Source: CAYWGR01 sp964458015
GTDB taxonomy: Bacteria; Planctomycetota; Planctomycetia; Pirellulales; Thermoguttaceae
Direction of reading: 5' to 3'
DNA length: 7,505 nucleotides
Assembly (NCBI GenBank): GCA_964458015.1
Contig: CAYWGR010000224.1
Location: 1-7,505 of the forward strand
The notes under the pieces were generated by a model. The model was not told the origin of the DNA. It did no database searches and saw only the letters and a program-made list of their open reading frames with translations. The position numbers were made by a program, and so were the translations under genes. This document shows positions 1 to 6,279 of the stretch, in pieces; position 1 is the first letter of the stretch; every line of letters begins with the position of its first letter.

Positions 1-23
1 CGCTTCGCTCGACCCGCCCTACG
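1..23. repeat. REP-like GC-rich repeat arm, cut by window edge
   Basis: Read on the minus strand, these bases give a GGGCGGGTCGAGCGAAGCG-type motif. This resembles one arm of the short dispersed palindromic elements (a GGCGGGTC arm, an AGCGAAGCG loop, a GACCCGCC arm) that I recall from intergenic regions of planctomycetes and some other GC-rich bacteria. Only the first arm and the loop are visible; the second arm would lie to the left of base 1. The position just downstream of an operon end suits such an element. The rest of the stretch up to base 90 shows nothing else that I can support. Confidence 0.45.
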
Positions 24-90
24 CTTTTCCCAAATTCAACAATTGATTGGCCCTGCCTGCCCCCGGCCCCTCTTTCCCAAAAAACCGGAT

Positions 91-873
91 TTAGAGCCAC
101 GACGCGGTAAATCCGCCGTCGACGTTGACGCTGGTTCCGGTGACAAAACTACCTGCCTTCGGAGAAACCAATAACAGCAATGCGCCGACGAGTTCCTCGG
201 GCTCGCCAAAACGCCGCATCGGCGTATGCCGCATGATGCCGTCGATCCGTTCCGGGGTCAAAACCTTGCGATTTTGCTCGGCCGGGAAAAAGCCGGGGCA
301 CAGCGCATTGACCCGGACGCCTTGGGCGCCGAACTCTTGAGCGACATTGCGCGTCAAATTCAACACACCGGCCTTCGAGGCGGAATAGGCGAACACCCGA
401 GACAGCGGCAAATGCGAACTGACGCTGCCGATGTTCACGATCGAACCGCCGCCCTGGGCTACCATGTGTCGCGCGAAAATCTGACACGCTTGGAATACGG
501 AAGTCAAGTTGGTCGCAAGGATACGGTCCCAATCGGCGTCCGTCGCATCGAGAAACGCACTGCCCGCGTTCACGCCGGCGCAGTTCACGAGGATATCGAC
601 GCGGCCGACCTGTTCCACAGCAACGGACAACAAGTTTTCGATCGACGCGCGCTGCATCACATCGACGGTGCAATAGCCGGCCTTGCCGCCGCAATCGACG
701 ATCTCACGCACCTTTGCCTTGCAATGTTCTTCATTGCGAGATGCAACGATGACATGCGCGCCGGCACGGGCCAAGCCGGCAGCCAAGGCACCGCCCAACA
801 CGCCGGCCCCGCCGATAACAACCGCCGTTTGGCCGGAAAGTCCAAACAGTTCTTCAAGATAACTGGAATTCAT
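91..873 (-). CDS. SDR family oxidoreductase, D-mannonate/gluconate oxidoreductase-like
   Basis: A classical short-chain dehydrogenase/reductase, probably a cytoplasmic NAD(P)-dependent sugar-acid oxidoreductase. Numbered from the chosen ATG, a Gly-rich Rossmann motif (GGAGVLGG) lies near residues 21-28, an N-x-A-G element (NCAG) near 97-100, the structural Asn in TNLTS at 122, catalytic Ser near 150, and the YSASK motif with Tyr163 and Lys167. After PG comes FFPAEQNRKVL, which I associate with SDR-type mannonate oxidoreductases and gluconate 5-dehydrogenases; the substrate is therefore inferred. Length (260 residues) is normal for the family. Three starts are possible. GTG at 888 overlaps the gnd stop as GTGA, ATG at 879 has GAGG only three bases away, and ATG at 873 has GAGG nine bases upstream. 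I chose 873 for its ribosome-binding spacing and because the protein then begins MNSSYLEELF, as relatives do. The gene lies directly behind gnd and is almost certainly co-transcribed with it. Class is certain; substrate is not. Confidence 0.9.
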   Translation of the reverse strand: MNSSYLEELFGLSGQTAVVIGGAGVLGGALAAGLARAGAHVIVASRNEEHCKAKVREIVDCGGKAGYCTVDVMQRASIENLLSVAVEQVGRVDILVNCAGVNAGSAFLDATDADWDRILATNLTSVFQACQIFARHMVAQGGGSIVNIGSVSSHLPLSRVFAYSASKAGVLNLTRNVAQEFGAQGVRVNALCPGFFPAEQNRKVLTPERIDGIMRHTPMRRFGEPEELVGALLLLVSPKAGSFVTGTSVNVDGGFTASWL

Positions 874-884
874 CGACATAATCC

Positions 885-2327
885 TCACTGTTTCGGCTCT
901 TTTCGCAATCGCAGCCAGTCGCTGTGAAACACTCCTTCGCGATCCGTGCGGTTATAGGTATGCGCTCCGAAGTAGTCGCGTTGCGCCTGCAACAGATTGG
1001 CCGGCAGGCAGGCCGACCGATAGCCGTCGAAATAGGCCAACGCGGCGGAGAAAGCAGGCGTCGGGATGCCTAGCCGCACGGCCGTTGTGACGACATTGCG
1101 CCATGAGGTTTGCGCCTTGCGGACCGCCGTCTTGAAGTAGGGAGCCAGCAACAGATTCTCCGGCGGCTTCTTTGCGTCGAACGCCTCTTTAATGCGTTCG
1201 AGGAACGTCGCCCGAATGATGCAGCCGCCGCGCCAAAGCAAGGCGATCTCGCCGAAGTTCAAGGGCCAATCGTGCTCCTTCGCGGCCGCTTGCATCTGCA
1301 CGTAGCCCTGGGCGTAACTGCAAATCTTCGACGCATACAGCGCCTGACGCACCTGTTCGATGAACTTCACGCGGTTGCCGCGGAATTTACCGGTTGGACC
1401 TTTGAGTACTTTGCTTGCCCGCTCTCGTGCGTCTTTCATCGCCGACAAGCATCGGGCGTAGACGGCCTCGGTAACCAACGTGCTCGGCACGCCCAAGTCG
1501 AGCGCCAACTGGCTCATCCACTTGCCAGTGCCCTTCGCGCCGGCGGTATCCAAAATCAAATCGACGAGATAATCACCCGTCAACTCATCTTTCACGCTGA
1601 AGATATCACGAGTAATTTCGATCAAGTAACTATTGAGTTCGCCTTCATACCACTGCTGGAAGATGTCGTACAACTCGTCGTTGTTTGTGCCCAGGGCTTT
1701 CTTCAGCATCCAATAGGCTTCGCAGATCAACTGCATATCGCCATACTCGATGCCGTTGTGGACCATTTTCACATAATGGCCCGCCCCGCGCGGCCCAACC
1801 CATTCGCAGCAAGAAATGTCGTTACTCGGCCCGACCTTGGCCGCGATTGCTTGAAAGATCGGTTTCACGAGCGGCCAAGCTTTTTCGCTGCCGCCGGGCA
1901 TCATGCTGGGCCCCTTGAGCGCGCCCTCTTCACCGCCCGATACGCCGGTGCCGATGTAGAGCAGCCCTTTCGACTCGACATACTGCGTGCGGCGTTCCGT
2001 TTCGGTGAAAAGCGTGTTACCGCCGTCGATAATCACGTCGCCGGGCGAGAGCAGCGGGATCAGCTTCTCGATGAATTCATCGACCGCCGCGCCGGCCTTG
2101 ACCATCAGCATCACCTTGCGCGGCGACGCCAACGCGGCGACCAATTCTTCGAGCGAGTGGCAGCCGACGAAATTTTTGCCTTTCGCCCGGCCATTGATCA
2201 ACTCGTCGACCTTGCTGGTCGTCCGGTTGTAAACCGCGATTTTGAATCCGCGGCTTTCGATGTTCAGTGCCAAATTCTCGCCCATCACGGCGAGTCCGAT
2301 CAGTCCGATGTCGCAGTTGGGATTCAT
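885..2327 (-). CDS. gnd: 6-phosphogluconate dehydrogenase, decarboxylating
   Basis: Catalyses oxidative decarboxylation of 6-phosphogluconate to ribulose 5-phosphate with NADP+, in the cytoplasmic pentose phosphate pathway. The 480 residues match the long, homodimeric form of the enzyme. The N-terminal Rossmann domain has GLAVMG at residues 11-16 and NRT at 34-36, the Arg-Thr pair typical of NADP specificity. Substrate-binding GVSGGEEGA lies at 128-136. The catalytic segment HYVKMVHNGIEYGDMQ holds Lys187 and Glu194. The family signature ILDTAGAKGTGKW runs over 258-270. Near the C-terminus, Arg450 and His456 correspond to the residues contributed across the dimer interface. No residue seems to be missing. 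The ATG at 2327 starts the expected N-terminus although no strong Shine-Dalgarno sequence precedes it. The stop codon overlaps a possible GTG start of the downstream SDR gene, which suggests translational coupling. Confidence 0.97.
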   Translation of the reverse strand: MNPNCDIGLIGLAVMGENLALNIESRGFKIAVYNRTTSKVDELINGRAKGKNFVGCHSLEELVAALASPRKVMLMVKAGAAVDEFIEKLIPLLSPGDVIIDGGNTLFTETERRTQYVESKGLLYIGTGVSGGEEGALKGPSMMPGGSEKAWPLVKPIFQAIAAKVGPSNDISCCEWVGPRGAGHYVKMVHNGIEYGDMQLICEAYWMLKKALGTNNDELYDIFQQWYEGELNSYLIEITRDIFSVKDELTGDYLVDLILDTAGAKGTGKWMSQLALDLGVPSTLVTEAVYARCLSAMKDARERASKVLKGPTGKFRGNRVKFIEQVRQALYASKICSYAQGYVQMQAAAKEHDWPLNFGEIALLWRGGCIIRATFLERIKEAFDAKKPPENLLLAPYFKTAVRKAQTSWRNVVTTAVRLGIPTPAFSAALAYFDGYRSACLPANLLQAQRDYFGAHTYNRTDREGVFHSDWLRLRKEPKQ

Positions 2328-2345
2328 TGGTGGATCGAGGTTAGG

Positions 2346-2359
2346 GGATAGTGGATAGT
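2346..2359. repeat. two-copy 7-base direct repeat upstream of gnd
   Basis: GGATAGT occurs twice in perfect tandem at 2346-2352 and 2353-2359, followed by a partial third unit (ATAG). It lies 19 bases upstream of the gnd start codon and overlaps the candidate promoter -10 region. With two copies it may be chance or simple-sequence drift. Confidence 0.4.
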
Positions 2360-2381
2360 ATAGTTATGTAGCTTATGTCAA
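2355..2381 (-). promoter_or_regulatory. candidate promoter for gnd-SDR
   Basis: On the minus strand a perfect TTGACA (2381-2376) is followed after 15 bases by TACTAT (2360-2355), or after 13 bases by the better box TATACT (2362-2357). Either box would start transcription roughly 20 bases upstream of the gnd ATG. Both spacers are shorter than the ideal 17 bases, and promoters of planctomycetes are poorly defined, so this is a weak call based on sequence alone. Confidence 0.3.
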
Positions 2382-2403
2382 AAGTTGATCTACTTCATTG
2401 CAG

Positions 2404-2595
2404 CTATTTGTTCGAGTCTTTTGATGGAGTCAAAGATGGTTTGATCTTCTTTTCTGGATCACCTACACGCAGATAATCTCCCTCATAAAATGAGAGAGAT
2501 CTATGATAGCCCATAAACAACTTCACATTAGCATCCAGACAATCGTTCATTTCTTCTGGTTTCCAGGTGAAATATGTATGTTTCTTGATCCGCTC
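2404..2595 (-). pseudogene. out-of-frame 3' continuation of the DUF6794-like gene
   Basis: From GAG at 2595-2593 an open reading frame of 64 codons including TAG at 2406-2404 runs in the frame one base ahead of the annotated protein. It encodes ERIKKHTYFTWKPEEMNDC followed by a stretch ending in KKIKPSLTPSKDSNK. It has no ribosome-binding site of its own. An in-frame TGA at 2598-2596 closes it just upstream. Removing one base near 2596, in the CTGCTGAGAGCGG run, would join it to residue 172 of the upstream gene and give a protein of about 235 residues. Its residue composition (aromatic, charged, a hydrophilic tail) looks like real protein, whereas the present C-terminus (ADQETYIFHLETRRNERLSGC) is just the other reading of the same bases. 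A one-base insertion, genuine or from sequencing, is the simplest explanation. Confidence 0.55.
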
Positions 2596-3112
2596 TCAGC
2601 AGGTAAGGTGGGTATGCTGCATCTTTGGGCCATGCAGCTTTGATTTGAGAATTCAACTCTTCTATTACAACCTCATGCGTTTTGCCCTTGGGCTTTACAC
2701 CCTTGATCTTGGGGAGCGTTTGCTCAAAATGAACCATTCGTTTCCGTTCAAGTTCGGGCAATTTGTTCCTGGCAAGTAACCAATATGCGTCTAATATTTT
2801 CCCGCCTACATCGTCTGGGTGAACATTCTGACCAACACTTTGTATTAATGCCTTATTGCCCCATACAGGTATATTGTTACGAATCCACATTCCCAGACTA
2901 AAGTGTAGGTGGCTCAAACCTTCATTCGGTATGTGTGCAACCCTATCTGTCGTTTCTTGCGACATATTTGCAAGCAACCATGTTGCTGCCTCATCCACCG
3001 TTTTACAAAAAGGACGTTTATCTGTCTTCTTGTGACCGTCTTCTGCAAAAGAATTTAGGGTAAATAATACCCCCGAAAACAACAGGCATAGAATTGCATA
3101 ATTTGTTTTCAT
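2528..3112 (-). CDS. exported DUF6794-like protein, 3' end apparently frameshifted
   Basis: Function is unknown. From the ATG at 3112 the protein has 194 residues and begins with a clear signal peptide: MKTN, a hydrophobic core over residues 5-19, and a likely cleavage after NSFA near 23. The body starts with TVDEAATWLLANM (38-50), then LSHLHFSLGMWIRNN (66-80), VWGN (83-86) and HPDD (98-101). This order matches what I recall of the DUF6794 family (LHFGLGMWIRNN, then WGN, then HPDD). Reading can extend upstream to GTG at 3139, but the ATG at 3112 directly begins the signal peptide and has a GGGTGA sequence just upstream. After about residue 172 the protein appears to leave its true frame (see the entry for 2404-2595). 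The gene is visibly more AT-rich than its neighbours and uses AT-ending codons, so it is probably an acquired cargo gene. It lies 50 bases behind the HAD gene. Confidence 0.72.
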   Translation of the reverse strand: MKTNYAILCLLFSGVLFTLNSFAEDGHKKTDKRPFCKTVDEAATWLLANMSQETTDRVAHIPNEGLSHLHFSLGMWIRNNIPVWGNKALIQSVGQNVHPDDVGGKILDAYWLLARNKLPELERKRMVHFEQTLPKIKGVKPKGKTHEVVIEELNSQIKAAWPKDAAYPPYLLRADQETYIFHLETRRNERLSGC

Positions 3113-3162
3113 TATCACCCACGTTATTGACATATGCACATATTATCCGTGTTCATCCTCTA

Positions 3163-4029
3163 TTACTCTTCCACCGGCCACGGCGGACAACTGGGCAAAT
3201 AACGCTCGAATTCGGCTAGAAGTGCAGCCTGATACTCACCGGCAAACGATCCGGCAAGGAAGCGATCGATGCCTTCGTCGAAGAATCGCTGCCAACTGTC
3301 TTCTTCCGCGCCGGGATTGATCGGAAAGAACAGGGCATGGTTGGCCACGGCCGCTTGATGATCGCCCGGTGCATCGCCGATCATCAAGGTGTGCTCGGGC
3401 GGATATTTTTCGGAAGCCTTCAACAGTTCTTTCTTCGTGCCAAGCTCTTGGCCGCAGATGGCCAATGTAAACTGCGTCAAATCATGCTCGGCCCATTCGC
3501 GTTGCAAAGCCTCGTTGGGCGTAGCCGACACAACCAGTACGTCGGCCTGCCGGCTGAGCTTTTCAAGACTCTTGCGCACATAAGGAAACGGCGGCACGCC
3601 GCGCACCATCTGCTCGATCGACTTGTTGACCGCCTTCGACCATTCCAACGTGTGCTTCAGATGCTTGTCGCCGGTGCGTTCGACTTCCTTTTCCAACGTT
3701 GGATTACCCAGGGTCTTCTCTCGCTTCATCCAATCCAACAACGATTGCGGAATTTCGACCTGGATGCCCCGGGCCTTCACCTCGGGACGTTTATTGGTCC
3801 ACTCGAGCGCTTCGACCAGCGCCGGGAACCGATTGCAGCCGCGGCTCTTCGAATAAAGGTTGACGAATTCCGCCGCCTCACGCGCATATTTACTGACGCC
3901 CTGCAAACCCCAGTAATTAATCGTGTTCGGAATGAAACATTCCTTGTGCTTCAACTCCATCGAGTCAAACGCACAGCCGTCGGAATCAATGCCAACTAAA
4001 TAATCGTGCTTGGGTGTGAATTCAAACAT
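3163..4029 (-). CDS. HAD-superfamily hydrolase
   Basis: Probably a Mg2+-dependent cytoplasmic phosphatase or phosphohydrolase. All four HAD motifs are present. Motif I is GIDSDGCAFD with nucleophile Asp15 and acid/base Asp17. Motif II is VVSAT with Ser168. Motif III is a Lys in GTKKELL (199 or 200). Motif IV is MIGDAPGD with Asp219 and Asp223. Between motifs I and II lies a predicted mostly helical insert of about 120 residues (roughly 25-145) in the position of a C1 cap, which normally sets substrate choice. The C-terminal tail beyond residue 245 (SWQRFFDEGIDRFL and onward) is an extra helical segment. At 288 residues it is longer than typical phosphoglycolate phosphatases. The ATG at 4029 is preceded by only a weak Shine-Dalgarno-like GGA. 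Family is certain; substrate cannot be read from the sequence. The sugar-acid enzymes downstream make a sugar phosphate plausible, but the AT-rich gene in between weakens that link. Confidence 0.9.
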   Translation of the reverse strand: MFEFTPKHDYLVGIDSDGCAFDSMELKHKECFIPNTINYWGLQGVSKYAREAAEFVNLYSKSRGCNRFPALVEALEWTNKRPEVKARGIQVEIPQSLLDWMKREKTLGNPTLEKEVERTGDKHLKHTLEWSKAVNKSIEQMVRGVPPFPYVRKSLEKLSRQADVLVVSATPNEALQREWAEHDLTQFTLAICGQELGTKKELLKASEKYPPEHTLMIGDAPGDHQAAVANHALFFPINPGAEEDSWQRFFDEGIDRFLAGSFAGEYQAALLAEFERYLPSCPPWPVEE

Positions 4030-4240
4030 AGAAAAATCTTATCCAAGGTAAAAGACGTGCTGACTTCTTAATGAGGTTCGATCCAAACAAGAAAGAACGC
4101 TGCCGGCTGCGCACTAGCAACCGAGGAAGACGCCATATTCCGACATATCGGATAGCACAGGCCGGAAAAGCCCTGATTCTATCGTTGCCGCAGATGGCGG
4201 GCAAGAATGGAGATAAGCTGGCGAGAAGAAAAAAGCTATG

Positions 4241-4288
4241 TAATCTATGTAATCAGCCTTACGGTAATCAATGTAATTAGTCTTACGC
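4241..4288. repeat. imperfect 24-base tandem repeat, two copies
   Basis: Units at 4241-4264 and 4265-4288 match at 20 of 24 positions (core ATGTAAT, then AG, then CTTACG). A shorter 9-base doublet, CTATGTAAT, precedes and overlaps the first unit (4236-4244 and 4245-4253). The second unit runs into the 3' end of the 117-residue gene, whose TAA is at 4285-4283. It lies in the 253-base gap between that gene and the HAD gene. I see no inverted symmetry strong enough to call a terminator. The rest of the gap (4030-4240) shows nothing else that I can support. Confidence 0.6.
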
Positions 4289-4636
4289 CGCCAAGCTCTT
4301 CTGGCTGTACGAAAGCTCTCCGCTCAAAACATCTCGAGCAATCATGCCGACAAGCTGGTCAATGGCCGCTTTTTCAACGCGAGCGAAAAGCCCGTGCCTC
4401 AAATTTCGTCGTGCCGCAGCCTGTCGCACTTCGAGCCCAACGCACCCCGCCGCATAGGCACGCACATACCCCCGAATCTGCGCGATACTCATGTTCGCAA
4501 GCCGCAGTTGCACTCGGTTCCACAGATCCGCCCGACACTCACGGGCAACCTCACCGGCGACTTGCGTCACCAAATAGGCATCGTACCAAGGAAACAGAAC
4601 CCCAAGGAGATTGTCAACGATATGCTTAGGACTCAT
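4283..4636 (-). CDS. hypothetical helical protein of 117 residues
   Basis: I do not recognise a family. The protein looks soluble and almost entirely alpha-helical: an amphipathic N-terminus with aromatic residues (LLGVLFPWYDAYLVTQ, 10-25), then Arg- and Ala-rich helices (VAGEVARECRADLWNRVQ, and MSIAQIRGYVRAYAAG near 49-64), ending in AIDQLVGMIARDVL. There is no signal peptide or transmembrane segment. Ala, Arg, Val and Leu dominate, as in genuine GC-rich genes. The ATG at 4636 gives a sensible start but has only a weak purine stretch upstream. It stands alone, with more than 200 bases on either side, so its neighbours give no clue to its role. The plus strand carries long open frames across the same bases, but their Ser/Pro/Arg-rich translations look like shadows. 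Confidence 0.65.
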   Translation of the reverse strand: MSPKHIVDNLLGVLFPWYDAYLVTQVAGEVARECRADLWNRVQLRLANMSIAQIRGYVRAYAAGCVGLEVRQAAARRNLRHGLFARVEKAAIDQLVGMIARDVLSGELSYSQKSLAA

Positions 4637-4717
4637 GAGAATACCACTTCAAGTAAATGAAAAGACTCAACCTGCGCGGTATTCAGATCGAGCCAAAACG
4701 GTAGAAATCTCCAACAA

Positions 4718-4749
4718 AAAACGACAAACTCAACCCATTTTGTCGTTTT
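4718..4749 (-). terminator. hairpin with T-tract downstream of cls
   Basis: A perfect 11-base-pair stem pairs 4718-4728 (AAAACGACAAA) with 4739-4749 (TTTGTCGTTTT) around a 10-base loop. Read on the minus strand the stem ends in six consecutive T (4721-4716), as for an intrinsic terminator about 95 bases behind the cls stop. The stem holds only three G-C pairs, so termination would be weak. It also lies upstream of the 117-residue gene and might instead act there. The remaining bases of the 206-base gap are AT-rich and show nothing else. Confidence 0.45.
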
Positions 4750-4831
4750 CAACAAACATATCGTTAAGTCTCAAAGAAATGAATACAAAACAGGCAGTAT
4801 ACACAATACAGCAAAGCATTTACCCAAAGAA

Positions 4832-4851
4832 TTGCTGTTTCTTTACAGCAA
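4832..4851 (-). terminator. short hairpin across the cls stop codon
   Basis: A seven-base-pair stem pairs TTGCTGT (4832-4838) with ACAGCAA (4845-4851) around a six-base loop. The cls stop codon (4845-4843) lies at the stem-loop junction. On the minus strand it is followed by TTCTTT. It could help to end transcription or protect the 3' end of the message, but with a short stem and an interrupted T-run this is tentative. Confidence 0.25.
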
Positions 4852-6279
4852 GGGGCTAAACAGCTTGGCCAGATTCATTTTGAGCCGGCTGGACAACGTC
4901 TGGCTCGGCCATTGATCTAAAATGGCCTTTTCCGACTGATCGAGATAGCATTGCTGCAAGCGGCGCATTTCACGGACGGCATCAACGGCATGGACAAAGA
5001 CATTTAATTCGAAGTTCAAGTCAAACGAACGGATGTCATAATTGGCCGATCCGAACATGGCCAGTTCATCATCGATCGTCAGGGTCTTGGCGTGGAGCAT
5101 TCCTTCTTTGAATCGGTACACATTCACGCCATAGCGCATCAGGTAATCACAATAAAAACTGCCTGCCGCTTCGACCACGCGATGGTCGCAGTGCCGCGGA
5201 ATAGCCAGATCGACTTGCACTCCCCGCAGGGCCGCCAATCGCAATGCCAAGAGCATGGCTTCGTTGGGGATGAAATAGGGCGAGGTGATGATGATGCGCC
5301 GCCGCGCCATGAAAATTGCCTTGACGATCAAATCCTGGAACAGCTCCGTCGGCTGGTCGGGCCCCGTGGGAATCACCTGAACGGCAATTGCGCCTACCAC
5401 GGGACAAGGCGGAAACAGAGCTGGATCTTCCAGCAATTCGCCTGACTCGTAGAACCAATCTTCCAGAAAAATTCCCTGAAGCTGCCAAACCACGGGCCCG
5501 GTAATCCTGGCCATGATATCGTGCCAGGCGCCTGCGCGGCGGTGGCCATAATGGGCCTCTACGATATTTTGCGAACCGGTATAGGCGATCAAGCCGTCGA
5601 TCACGGCCAATTTGCGATGGTTCCGAAGATCCAACCGTTTGAAAGGAATTCGCCAAAGATTGGCCGGCAATACCGGATAGATCCGAATCCCTTTCTGTCG
5701 CATCGCGGGCGCCAGGCGGCGAAAAAGTTGGCGCGAGCCCACGGCATCGGCCAACACACGGCAAGCCACGCCTCGTCCCACGGCTCGCCCCAATGCTTCG
5801 ACAACGCGACGCCCCACGCTATCGTCTTGGAAGATGTAGAACAGCAAATGGACGTGTTGCTCGGCGGCATCGATATCGGCAATCAACCGATCAATGGTCT
5901 CGTCGGTATCGGTCATCAGAGACATTGCATTGCCGGCGACGACCGGCAGCCCGCCCACATGCTCGGCCAGATGCACAAGCACGTTGTACTCATCGGTCTC
6001 GTCGGGATCGATGACATGATGGGGATTGACGCGCCCATAATCGGCCGATTGCAGCAATTGGCGACGACTTCTGCGCAATGCTAAGCGCCGCCGGCCCAAA
6101 CGGTTCTCGCCGATCAGAAGATACAGCCCTAAACCGATCCAGGGCTCGAAGAAAACAATGCCGAGCCAAGCCAGACAGGTGGCCGGCTTTTCCTTGCGCA
6201 AAACAATCACCGGCAACATCGTCAGACGAATAATCCATTCGCTGACAGCCAGTAGTTGCGTCCAATAAAGTACTTCCAT
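4843..6279 (-). CDS. cls: cardiolipin synthase (phospholipase D superfamily)
   Basis: Makes cardiolipin at the cytoplasmic membrane, normally by condensing two phosphatidylglycerol molecules with release of glycerol. The 478 residues match bacterial ClsA-type enzymes. Two N-terminal hydrophobic segments (about 5-27 and 34-56) include the family's W-L-x-x-x-F-x-P-W-x-G-x-x-x-Y-L-L-I-G pattern and are followed by a basic stretch (RLGRRRLALRRSRRQ). Two complete HKD motifs supply the catalytic residues: His221, Lys223 and Asp228 in HRKLAVIDG with GSQN after it, and His396, Lys398 and Asp403 in HAKTLTIDD with GSANYD after it. The conserved SPYFIPNE lies at 333-340. Starting at the ATG at 6279 keeps the first membrane segment intact. 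That start lies inside the upstream small gene, overlapping it by 58 bases, which suggests coupled translation. A related PLD-type phosphatidyltransferase is possible, but Cls fits best. Confidence 0.95.
   Translation of the reverse strand: MEVLYWTQLLAVSEWIIRLTMLPVIVLRKEKPATCLAWLGIVFFEPWIGLGLYLLIGENRLGRRRLALRRSRRQLLQSADYGRVNPHHVIDPDETDEYNVLVHLAEHVGGLPVVAGNAMSLMTDTDETIDRLIADIDAAEQHVHLLFYIFQDDSVGRRVVEALGRAVGRGVACRVLADAVGSRQLFRRLAPAMRQKGIRIYPVLPANLWRIPFKRLDLRNHRKLAVIDGLIAYTGSQNIVEAHYGHRRAGAWHDIMARITGPVVWQLQGIFLEDWFYESGELLEDPALFPPCPVVGAIAVQVIPTGPDQPTELFQDLIVKAIFMARRRIIITSPYFIPNEAMLLALRLAALRGVQVDLAIPRHCDHRVVEAAGSFYCDYLMRYGVNVYRFKEGMLHAKTLTIDDELAMFGSANYDIRSFDLNFELNVFVHAVDAVREMRRLQQCYLDQSEKAILDQWPSQTLSSRLKMNLAKLFSPLL

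Noticed and set aside
57..90. Possible intrinsic terminator after the SDR gene
   Set aside because: The minus strand has a run of six T after CCGG, but no stem of useful length forms before it.
1110..2351. Long plus-strand open frame of 413 codons opposite gnd
   Set aside because: It is the antisense shadow of gnd. The translation is rich in His, Arg, Gln and Ala with no domain, and gnd itself is unmistakable on the minus strand.
2528..2605. Programmed +1 frameshifting as an explanation of the DUF6794-like split
   Set aside because: No recognisable slippery heptamer or in-frame stop at the shift point, unlike prfB-type sites. A simple one-base indel is more economical, though not proven.
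4168..4190. Short inverted repeats in the 4030-4240 gap (for example CCGACATATCGG just upstream)
   Set aside because: Stems of only four to five pairs without a T-tract are expected by chance.
4022..4204. 60-codon minus-strand ORF overlapping the HAD start
   Set aside because: The translation is rich in Arg, Ile and Phe without domain character, it overlaps the HAD start codon by a few bases, and no ribosome-binding site is evident. More likely a chance frame in the intergenic region.
4207..4629. Plus-strand ORF with repeated VISLT residues
   Set aside because: The repeated residues come only from the 24-base tandem repeat, and the rest is antisense to the 117-residue gene with a Ser/Pro/Arg-rich, disordered translation.
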